From NCBI GenBank assembly GCA_951799445.1, contig OX637289.1, positions 434,001 through 498,000 on the forward strand: a stretch of 64,000 nucleotides of DNA. The letters are read 5' to 3'. The stretch is from Pseudisothecium myosuroides (lineage: Eukaryota > Streptophyta > Bryopsida > Hypnales > Lembophyllaceae). Each line of letters begins with the position of its first letter. The stretch's first letter is position 1. Below, piece after piece: positions 54,975 through 64,000 of this stretch. The position numbers and the translations under genes were made by a program. Under the pieces are notes generated by a model that had not been told where the DNA came from, ran no database searches, and worked only from the letters and a program-made list of their open reading frames with translations.

Positions 54975-57900
54975 TGTGAGCTCCCAATTTGTCACTTGGG
55001 ACTCGTAGAATTATTTTTTTGGAAATTTGCAATTTAAAGTTGATAAAAGTATAGAAAAATCCATAAAAAGAGTGTAGAAACGAAATAGGGTTGTGTCATA
55101 CCCATTATAGTATTTGGTCTAGATTTGTGTTTCTTACTTAGACTCCCCCAAACCTTGCCTAAAATAGTGTAGAAATAACGAAACGGTTAGATTTAGAGGA
55201 TTCGAGTCACACAGCCCCAAAAGGGCTAAATCCCACCATGAATGTGGCAATTCATGGCTAGGTCGGTCCGAGGGATCCACAACGAGGCCACTAGGTCGGG
55301 TCCTAGAGTTAGATTTAGAATTCCCCATTAGATCGATGAATTCCCAAAATCCCGATTGTTAGCATGCAGGAGCCACTCACGCAAGACCGGGCCCGTGGAG
55401 GAATCTACAGCCCAAGGATGGTGTTCTAGGGTGAATCCCATGCCAGGAGTCCAACGACGAAATCGGTTCGCCAAGATTCCTCCACCTGCAGAAGATTCCC
55501 GCACCGTCGCTAATTCGAGGAGATGGCCAGTTTTGAATCTCCATTGACCAATCGTGCCAGGTACGGAAACACACCCGCACGTCTTTCATGCGACTCCCTG
55601 AGAGGTCACGTGAAAAATCCCGGCATCTTCCGACTTGCAGAAGAACCTTTTTCCGGGTGGTCAACCCTCCTAACCTCCAACGGGAATTTCATGGAAATTA
55701 CCCAGGTTACAATAAAATCTCACTAAAAATTAGACTAGCTTGTTTTATGTTAATAATGCGCTCCGTGAAGTTTCACGACATTCCGATAGCGGCAAGTACC
55801 CGAACTGGCGAAATTCCTCGGGAATTAACCACGTGGCGGGGTCCCCGCCACGTTGACCGGCATTCCGGGACCATACGATGGCGAAACGAAGTCAACCAAA
55901 AGTCCTTCCCGACTCTCTCGCACCTACCGGAGACCCTAGGCTATTCACATTTCTCAAAATAGGAGACCCCCAAGATCTAGGATTTTACCACGATTTGGTT
56001 TTTAAACTAAATTAGCCTACGATGGGTTTTTGGCCTCGATACGGGGGGTAAGGGGGTCTAGGACTAAACACGGCGTTCTGGATCCAACAGCGCTATCCGT
56101 TCGACGATTGGAGCTAATCTCCAAAAGTTAGGATGTTGGTCCAGCATAGATGGTAGAAGTAGAAATTTAGGATGTAGGATGAAAATCTTTAAGGATGAGG
56201 ATGAAAATCCCCGTTGATAAGGTTACCTTAGAGCTTTAGAGAGAGGGGTGAGCCCTTGGGAAACCTATATAAGGGCCCCATTTCTCTCTCTAAAACACCC
56301 CCTCACTTTTGTTTGGGTCCGTGGGTTCAATTTGCTTTGGATATTTTGGCGTTTGAAGCCAAAAACCTCTACGGTGTTTTTGGAGCACTTTTTGCTCCGT
56401 TGTTGCTAGATTTCAAGCTTTGAAGGTCCTTAGGGGATCCTTCTATCTTGCCTTGTGTACTTCTTGTGCGTTTGTTATACCTTTGTTACGAGTTAAGAGT
56501 CCTCGTTTCTCTCTTGTAGTTCCTTTGTGATCTAACTTGTGAGTTTAGGAGTCTTTTGGTGTCTTGTCCTAATCCTAAAGTCACCCCCCACCGTACCTTG
56601 GCGATGCCGCTTCGGGGGGCCTTTAGTTTGTGAAGTTGTGTGTCTTTACGTGTCCTAACCGTGTTGTTTCCCTCACTTGTGTATTCTCATCCTCTTCTAA
56701 TCTTCCCCTTGTTGTGTGGACCCCCCCTCGGGACGGCGAAGCTTTGGCTTTGTCACGTATGTTCTTTAACTTTGTCTTTTCTACCTTCTTCTAATCTTCC
56801 CCTTGTTGTGTGGACCCCCCCTTGGGACGGCGAAGCTTTGGCTTCGTCACGTGTATTCCTTAACTTTGTCTTGTCTACCTCCTTCTAGTATTCCCCTTGT
56901 TGTGTGAAACCCCCCCACGGCGGCGAAGCTTTGAACTAGTGACCACGTCAAGTCCTATAGTGTGTGTTAAAATAGTCTTAGACGGCGGAGCTTTGAACCC
57001 GTGGAGTGTTACAAGTCCTAAAGTTGGTGTTAAAACCAATTTTACGGCGGAGCCTTGAACCTCCATAGCTTTAGATTCCAAAGTCTAGTTTCCAAGACCT
57101 TCTTGGAAAAATCCAGAGTTTAGCTTCCAAGATTGGTCACGAGTTTCTAGAAAGAGAGTGACCATCCCGTAGCACTTAGCTTAGGTGACCGTTCTAAAAA
57201 TTGGGGGCCTAACTCCCCGGACGGCGAAGCTTCGACCCTAGCCCTAACCCCTTACAAAAATCCATTTTTTAGTTGTATTAGTGGGTTCCCCTAAGGGAAC
57301 CCGGTTGTGTGGATTTTTTGGGAAGGCAGCTAGTAACCCGAGCCAGCATTCAGCCAGCACACCGGACCAGCCTACCGGCCAGCATACAGCCAGTATACAG
57401 CCAGCATCGGGCAGTCAGCTTGACTGAACTAACATCAGCATCGGGCTAAGCCAGCTTGACTGAACTCAACATCAGCATCGAGCTAGTCAACTTGGCTGGA
57501 CTGAGATACTAATTTCTGGATTTCCAGAACTAAACGGGACGATGCCCTGCGGGGCCCCAACCAACCTTTTTTTTTTTTTTTTTTTGATCTTTTAAAGTCT
57601 GAAATTTTGGAATCCAGTTGGGGAGGGAAAAAACTCAACTTGGAACTTCAAAAACACCATAGCAAAAAGGGGGGAAAGAAATAGAAGCTGCCGCTCCACG
57701 CGCCACCTGCACAAAAGCATCCGATCCTACCTGCATCACCACTCACACCTACATACAATGGAAGGAAATTAGGGAGAAGGATGTGTTATAGGAGTGGAAA
57801 GGAGAGAGATGATAAATAGTGCCTAGCTAGGAGATTAGGTAGGAAATCTAGAAGAACTCCTTGCAACCGTTGGGAGGAGGATTAGGATGACACAAAGCAA

Positions 57901-59758
57901 AGTTGCGTAAGAGGGTAGGAGGCTCATTAAAACTTCACGAAGTTTGAGACTAGAAGCGTAAGACCACCATCACCACGGTTGGTGGAATAGTTCAAGAGTA
58001 GAAGGAAGAGGAGGAGGGAAAGAAAAGGAGAAGGAAATGGAGGGAAAGGGTTAGAACATCATACTTGTAACATTTTCTTTTCTACAACTTAAGCCGTGGG
58101 CCTTGAAAAAAATAAAATAAAATAAATAAAGACCATAACACAAAAATAAAAGAAGACAATCGCGAGTGGCCACCATGGAGCACGAGGACGCGCATGTGGA
58201 CGAGGATGACGTCATTTCCGACACTAGCAGTAACGAGGTGGGTCATTAAACTAATCCTAGTCGTTTTTTCCTAATCAGCACTTATCTTCCTAATCAGCCC
58301 TTAGAGCGTGATTAGCATCCGAGATTAGCGTGAATTAGAAGTTTAGATTCAAAAGTTGATAGATTAGGAATAGAGGTTTCCGAAAACATCTTATAATTAA
58401 GATTCGACCGTAAACTGACCGCGCTAGGCTAAGTTAAGCGGTAGGGGGGTAGAACGGAGGAATTTTAATTAAAAGGGAACCACAAGAAACAATGGACGGA
58501 AATTAGGATTAGATTAGAGGGAGGATTTAGGATAAAAAATTAAAGATCAAATAGCGAGTTAAAAACCTAGGATTAAATTAAGAGTTTAATTAGGGAAGTT
58601 AAAATTCAAAAGTCAGAATTTGGAGTTAACTTTGGGAAGTAAAAAGTAGAGTAGGAAGTAGAAGTCAAAAGTAGAATCCACTTAGGAAGTAGATTGGTGA
58701 GTTAAAAATAGAGCTAAAATTAGAAGTCAAAATCCTAGAGTTAAAAGTTGGAATTAAATTTAGGAGGATAACATTTAGAGCTAATCTAGGATTAAAACGA
58801 TAGGATTAAATTTGGAAGTAGAAGTCAAAAGTCAAAAGTCAAAAGTTTAGATTAAACTTAAAGGTTAAATTTTAGAGTCAATTAGGGGAGTAAAAAGTGA
58901 GAGTAAAAAGCTAAAAGTAGAAGTTAAAAGTTAGAAATAGAAGTAAAATTTTAGAGTTAGTAGAAATCTAGAGTCAAAGTGAAAACTTAGAGTCAAACCT
59001 AGAGGTTAAAATTGGGGATTGATTTTAGAAGTAAAAATTTAGGATTAAAAGTAAAAAACCTAGAGTTAAATTAGGAGTAAAAAATCTATAGTAAAAAGTG
59101 AAAAGTTAGAGTTAACTTTAGAGGGTAAATCTAAGAATAGTTTAGAGATAATGACATAGAATTAGAAGTGAAACTTAGAATTACCCTAAAAGGTTAAAAC
59201 TTGGAAGTTAGGAGTCGAAGTTAATTTAGAAGTAAAAACTTAGAGTTAAAAGTTAAGCCTAGAGTTAAATTCCGAGGATAAATGTCAGGGTTAAATTAGG
59301 AGTAAAAACCTAGAGTTTCATTTAGAGGTTGAAGATTAGAGTAAGAGTTAAACTTTAGAGTTAGTCTTTAGAGTAGAACTTCTAGATGGAGTCTTAAAAT
59401 CCCACGATAGTCTTAGAGGTTCATGGAAAGAACATAGGGGTTCCTCTTTTTACATAGTTAGGGACGTTAGAAATGACGCCAACTACTCAGTCTACCCTCG
59501 ACATAGGATAGATAGTTAGGAAGTTAGAGCTTTACCATTACCCCTGAGCATTGCAGTTACCTTGTGAGTTACTACATGCATTCTAATTATTCGCTGCCAT
59601 CCACGACACTTAGGAAACGTTAGCAAAAAAGATCCATTGCTTGGAAGGCACAGTGGACCGCGCTCACATCACCCCCATATATTAAAAAATGTGGATAAAG
59701 GCATAGAACCTGGTCGGTGTTCGCTTTATTACCAAGGGTGGGTAATCCAGCGCCCACA
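54975..59758 (+). repeat. 3' LTR of the complete element
   Basis: 4,784 bp, offset exactly 16,430 bp from the 5' LTR, with the same contents: TATA at 56,265, mini-exon at 58,175-58,237 and C-poor tract at 58,490-59,380. Ends CGCCCACA and is followed by the target duplication CCACC. Confidence 0.92.
58175..58237 (+). CDS. LTR leader mini-exon (3' LTR copy)
   Basis: Identical to the copy at 41,745. In this position it has no downstream partner unless transcription reads through into flanking DNA. Confidence 0.5.
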
Positions 59759-61194
59759 CCACCCTTGGTAAATACATGAGTACAACCAGGCCCTAGTGAA
59801 ATTTACAATACCACTCTAACGGATGCCTAACGTCGATCCATTGTGCTTTCCAAGCAATGGATCGTTTGCTAAGTTTCCTACATGTCTTAAGTTTAGAAAA
59901 GAATCTACGAAGAAAGGAAAAAATTACTTAACCTGGCTAATTAAGAAAGCTAAACTAGGCCACGGTGATCCTGAGTGGAGTATTCTACAATCTTAGTTAT
60001 CAATTCTAAGTTGAAGATTACTTTATGCCATTTTTGAAAACATAAGATTCACGTAATTTGGACACTTCCAGAGAAAGTTATGGATGGATGACGTTTGGCC
60101 CTAAAGGGGTGCTCTAAACTTCATCCACTCTTTTCTATGAACTCCAAATTTTGATTTGATTTGAACTTTTGGCTATGGGTCTGACTTACTATGGTTGATC
60201 CAAACGCTAAAGGTTGACTCGGATGGACGGAATCCCTTAGGGTTCATTTATTACTCGTCCCAAACTTCATCCCTTTTTAACTTCTATATTTTTAAATCTT
60301 TTCTTGAGTTTGTTCTAGTTTTGGTTTGTTCTATAAAGTTCTAAATCTAGATTTGATCGAGGCTTAACTTAAAAGTTCTTAATTTACCTTCTAGTTTTAC
60401 TGAAGGGGTTGGATTACCTTTAGACAATCACTATTTTTAGAAACTTATGACTTGTTCCTTGTAGACCTTGATTTTACCTTTCTAGTTTGACCAATTACTC
60501 TAGGTTTGGACTTTCCTAGTAAAAGTTATGCATAGATGAAGTTTGACTGCTAATCCATCCCTCAAACTTCATCCATGATTTTCTCCTAATCCCCAATTTG
60601 AAATTGATTCTTGATTCTACTTCTACTTCCTATATTTTTGGTACTTCCTAGGTTCTACTTCTTGTTCCTCTTGGATGAATTTAGCTAAGTTTCATCCAAT
60701 ATGACCCGTAAACTTCATCCACCTATATCTTCTTTGTTTTGACTCTGATTTCTATGTATTTTGTGTTTTTGGAAACCTCCAGACCTATAATTTAGGATTT
60801 TACACTCAAATCTGACCTCACTTTGCTTCCTAAAGGTCTGACTTGCTTCTAGGCCTCGGCCCTAACCAACACTTGTTAATTGCGGGAGTTTTAACGGAAA
60901 AGGAGGGTTTAGCAACCTACCTCATATTGAAGATCTTGAATTAGATTGTTGAGGTTTTCTTCTAGCTCCACATTGGTTGCCATCTTGCCCCTCGGGAAAA
61001 TTGCCAATTTGCTTCATAGAAAATCAATTCCAATTGTACTCCTAAATTCTAGCTACTTCTGCTTCTTTTCTTTCTCCCTTTCTTTCTCTTTCTACACTAT
61101 TCCCTTACAGCATGTTAATTGTTTTCCCACCACCCTAACAACTCCAAAGCAATTAAATGAGGCATGTTCTTTTGTTCTCTTACGCTTTGACCTA
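59759..61194 (-). mobile_element. LTR-C continuation, interrupted by LTR-D
   Basis: After the duplicated CCACC the inverted LTR-C goes on (cttggtaaatac..., ccaagcaatggatcg at about 59,853) and parallels LTR-B from 35,265 onward, including acttcatcc-rich sequence and a mini-exon at 60,921. It stops at 61,194, where LTR-D begins. No gene is supported; open frames such as that at 60,946-61,206 are shadows. Confidence 0.75.
60921..60983 (-). CDS. LTR leader mini-exon (LTR-C copy)
   Basis: ATG at 60,983 (gcaagATGG) opens 21 codons (starting MATNVELEEN, ending IQDLQYE) and ends GAG|GTAGGT, a splice donor. The peptide differs almost completely from that of the complete element, yet length, phase, terminal Glu and donor are the same. 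Sequence turnover with fixed architecture is what a functional leader exon would show. Confidence 0.55.
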
Positions 61195-62846
61195 TGTGGG
61201 CGCTAGATTACCCACCCTTGGTAATAGAGCAAACACTGACCAGGTTCTATGCCTTTATCCACTTTTTTAATATATGGGGGTGTTGTGAGCGCGGTCCACT
61301 GTGCCTTCCAAGCAATGGATCTTTTTTGCTAACGTTTCCTAAAGGTCGTGGATGGCAGCGAATAATTAGTAATGCATGTAGTAACTCACAAGCAAATTGC
61401 GATGTTCGGAGTGATGGTGAAATCCTGACTCCCTAACTATCTATCCTATGTCGAGGATAGACTGGGTAGTTGGCATCATTTCTAATGTCCCTAACTACGT
61501 AAAAAGGGGAACCCCTATGTTCCTTCCATGAACCTCTAAGACTATCGTGGGGTTTTAAGACTCCACCCAGAAATTCTACTTCTAAAGACTAATTCTAAAG
61601 TTCAACTCTTACTCTAATTTTCAACCTCTAAATGGAACTCTAGATTTTTGCTCTTTTAACTTCGTTTTAAATATTAACTACCGACTTTCGACTCTAGGTT
61701 TTTACTCCTAATTTGACTCTGAAATTTATCCTCGGAATTTAACTCTAGGTTTAATTTTTAACTCTAAGTTTTTACTCCTCTATTTTATTCTAAATTTACC
61801 CTTCTAAATTTAACTCTACGGTTTTGACCTTTAACTCTAGGTCTTTACTTCTAAATCAACTTCAACTCCTAACTCCCAAGTTTTAACCTTCTAGGGTAAT
61901 TCTAAGTTTCGCTTTTAATTCTATGTTCTTATTTCTAAACTACTCTAAGATTTACCCTCTAAAGTTAACTCTAACTTTTCATTTTTTACTGTAGATTTTC
62001 ATTCCTAATTTTAACTCTAGGTTTTTGACTTTTAACTCTAAATTTTTACTTCTAAAATTAATCCCCCATTTTAACCTCTAGGTTTGACTCTATGTTTTCA
62101 CTTTGACTCTAGATTTTTCTACTTCCAACTAACTCTAAAATTTTACTTCTACCTCTAACTTTTAACTTCTACTTTTAGCTTTTCACTCTAACTTTCTACT
62201 CCCCAATTGACTAAAATTTAACCTTTTAATTTAATCTAAACTTTTGACTTTTGACTTTTGACTTCTATTTCCAAATTTAATCCTAACGTTTTAATCCTGG
62301 ATTAACTCTAAATGTTACCCTCCTAAATTTAATTCCAACTTTTAACTCTAGGTTTTTGACTTCTAATTTTAACTCTATTCCTAACTCAACAATCTACTTC
62401 CTAAGTGGATTCTACTTTTGACTTCTATTTCCTACTCTACTTTTTACTTCCCAAAGTTAACTCCAACTTTCGACTTTTGAATTTTAACTTCCCTAATTAA
62501 ACTCTTAATTTAATCCTAGGTTTTTAACTCGCTATTTGCTCTTTAATTTTAATCCTAAATCCTCCCTCTAATCTAATCCTAATTTCCGTCCATTGTTTCT
62601 TGTGGTTCACTTTTAATTAAAATTCCTCCATTCTACCCCCTACCGCTTAACTTAGCCTAACGCGGTCAGTTTACGGTCAAATCTTAATTATAAGATGTTT
62701 TCGGAAACCTCTATTCCTAATCTATCAACTTTTGACTCTAAACTTCTAATTCACGCTAATCTCGGATGCTAATCACGCTCTAAGGGCTGATTAGGAAAAT
62801 AAGTGCTAATTAGGGAGAACCGACTACGATTAGTTTAATGACCCAC

Positions 62847-62909
62847 CTTGTTACTGCTAGTGTCGGAAATGATGTCATCCCCGTCCACATGCGCGTCCTC
62901 GTGCTCCAT
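62847..62909 (-). CDS. LTR leader mini-exon (LTR-D copy)
   Basis: ATG at 62,909 in the context gccaccATGG; 21 codons closely like the complete element's copy (Gly for Glu at position 10, Ile for Val at 13, final Lys for Glu) and the donor AAG|GTGGGT. Confidence 0.55.
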
Positions 62910-63659
62910 GGTGGCCACTCGCGATTGTCTTCTTTTATTTTTGTGTTACAGTTTTTATTTATTTTATTTTTTCTAAGGCCCACGGCTTAAGTTGTAGAAA
63001 AGAAAACGTTACACGTATGATGTTCTAACCCTTTCCCCCCATTTCCTTCTCCTTTTCTTTCTCTCCTCCTCTTCCTTCTACTCTTGAACTATTCCACCAA
63101 CCGTGGTGATGGTGGTCTTACGCTTCTAGTCTCAAACTTCGTGAAGTTTTAATGAGCCTCCTACCCTCTTACGCAACTTTGCTTTGTGTCATCCTAATCC
63201 TCCTCCCAACGGTTGCAAGGAGTTCTTCTAGATTTCCTACCTAATCTCCTAGCTAAACACTATTTATCGTCTCTCTCCTTTCCACTCCTATAACACATCC
63301 TTCTCCCTAATTTCCTTCCATTGTATATAGGTGTGAGTGGTGATGCAGGTAAGATTGGATGTTTTTGTGCAGGTGGCGCGTAGAGCGGCAGCTTCTATTT
63401 CTCCCCCCCTTTCTCTTGTGTTTTTGAAGTTCCAAGTTGAGTTTATTCCTCTCCCCAACTGGATTCCAAAATTTCAGACTTTAAAAGATCAAAAAATTAA
63501 AAAAAAAGGGTGGTTGGGGCCCCGCAGGGCATCGTCCCGTTTAGTTCTGGAAATCCAGAAATTTAGTTCAGTTAGCCAAGCCGACTAGCCCGATGGCTGA
63601 TGTTCAGTTCAGTCAACCGACCAGCGCGATACTAATGTTCAATTTAGTCAACAGACTAC

Positions 63660-63776
63660 CCGATGTATGCTGGCTGTATGGCTGGCTGCCGGCTGGTCTG
63701 GTATGCCGGTCCGGTATGGCTGGCTGTATGGCTGGCTGTATGCTGGCTGTATGCTGGCCGGTATGCTGGCCCGGTA
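63660..63776 (-). repeat. Expanded ctggctgtatg repeat in LTR-D
   Basis: Ten or so variants of an 8-12 bp unit (tggctggctgtatgg, ccggtatgctgg). It corresponds to a much shorter cagccagcata repeat in the complete element's LTR, so it expanded in this copy. Confidence 0.7.
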
Positions 63777-63778
63777 TG

Positions 63779-64000
63779 TGTGAGCGCTTGTTTACCCACC
63801 CTTGGTAAAGAAGCGAGCACAACCAGGCTCTCGATAGTTAACCGTTCTGACTCGATCTATGGGTGTCTAGCGCCAATCCATTGTGCCTTCCAAGCAATGG
63901 ATCTTTTCTAAACTCCTAAGACTCGCTAATTTTGGATAATGAAGAAACAAAACAAAATCCTACTTGGAATTGCTATAACTGCTAAGTTTGAATCAAAGCC
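63779..64000 (-). mobile_element. LTR-E: start of a further inverted LTR
   Basis: TGTGAGCGCTTGTTTACCC followed by the family block ccttccaagcaatggatc (63,886-63,903), then diverging AT-rich sequence to the window end. It is inserted in LTR-D. Confidence 0.65.

Larger units (their letters stand above)
38545..59758 (+). mobile_element. Complete 21.2-kb non-autonomous Ty3/Gypsy-type LTR retrotransposon
   Basis: Two 4,784-bp LTRs, a CCACC target duplication, a PBS, ORF1, gag and a retropepsin ORF on the plus strand. No frame in the 11.6-kb interior shows reverse transcriptase, RNase H or integrase motifs. An extra ORF before gag, very long LTRs and gag-pro style knuckles are features known from the Tat/Ogre lineage; the assignment is inference. 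The LTRs look almost identical: the only differences I saw were C/T at 38,547 versus 54,977 and at 38,907 versus 55,337. The insertion is therefore recent. It must rely on proteins from an autonomous relative. Confidence 0.85.
61195..63778 (-). mobile_element. LTR-D: inverted LTR close to the complete element's type, cut by LTR-E
   Basis: Starts TGTGGGCGCTAGATTACCC and follows the 3' half of the complete element's LTR in reverse: terminal block, C-poor tract inverted (61,570-62,600), mini-exon (62,847-62,909), T-rich block (63,000-63,330) and an expanded ctggctgtatg repeat (63,660-63,776). It breaks off at LTR-E, and its other half is outside the window. Confidence 0.8.

Noticed and set aside
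38545..59758. An endogenous pararetrovirus (caulimovirid)
   Set aside because: Paired LTRs with a 5-bp target duplication and gag knuckles fit an LTR retrotransposon; no movement protein or transactivator is visible.

Overview
The window is nuclear DNA of a land plant, most likely a moss or another early-diverging lineage. The main evidence is a DYW-type pentatricopeptide repeat (PPR) RNA-editing factor on the minus strand (26.5-31.3 kb). Its almost identical L-S-P triplets resemble the editing factors known from Physcomitrium. Around it lies AT-rich, transposon-packed sequence. The species assignment is inference; the family assignment is secure.

Layout. 0.7-3.4 kb: a decayed transposon-type ORF (ORF-A). 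6.3-8.5 kb and 12.7-15.0 kb: two diverged copies of one unnamed gene family (ORF-B, ORF-C) with an N-terminal module, a coiled coil, a clean RING-H2 domain and a conserved C-terminal domain. Both have GC-rich CGTC/GTCCAG minisatellites beside them. A 4.9-kb solo LTR (14,974-19,878) sits in the last codons of ORF-C, and the displaced C-terminus can be read on its far side. 20.5-26.5 kb is AT-rich with small repeats and MITEs. 31.8-35.2 kb is AT-rich repeat sequence.

35.2-64.0 kb is a stack of nested long-LTR retrotransposons. LTR-B, -C, -D and -E lie in reverse orientation, each cut into by the next. A complete 21.2-kb element (38,545-59,758, plus strand, TSD CCACC) sits 22 bp inside LTR-C. 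Its two 4,784-bp LTRs are nearly identical. Between them are a PBS, an upstream ORF1, gag with two CCHC-like knuckles and a retropepsin ORF, but no reverse transcriptase, RNase H or integrase. It is therefore a non-autonomous Ty3/Gypsy element with Tat/Ogre-like layout. It also carries a reverse-strand gag-like unit (46.3-49.7 kb) and a tRNA-derived SINE.

The most interesting signal is inside the LTRs. Every copy that reaches the region carries a 63-nt, 21-codon mini-exon that starts with ATG (decayed to ACG in one copy) and ends exactly at a GT splice donor. The length is unchanged between subfamilies whose peptide sequences differ strongly. ORF1 of the complete element has no ATG of its own and offers phase-compatible acceptors. 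I infer that the LTR supplies the start codon of an internal protein by splicing across the LTR/internal boundary.

A second pattern is that the transposon ORFs (ORF-A, -B, -C, gag and the reverse-strand gag-like ORF) are broken only by in-frame stops, nine in all with no frameshift. Each stop is one C-to-T or G-to-A step from a sense codon, which suggests decay by deamination of methylated cytosine.
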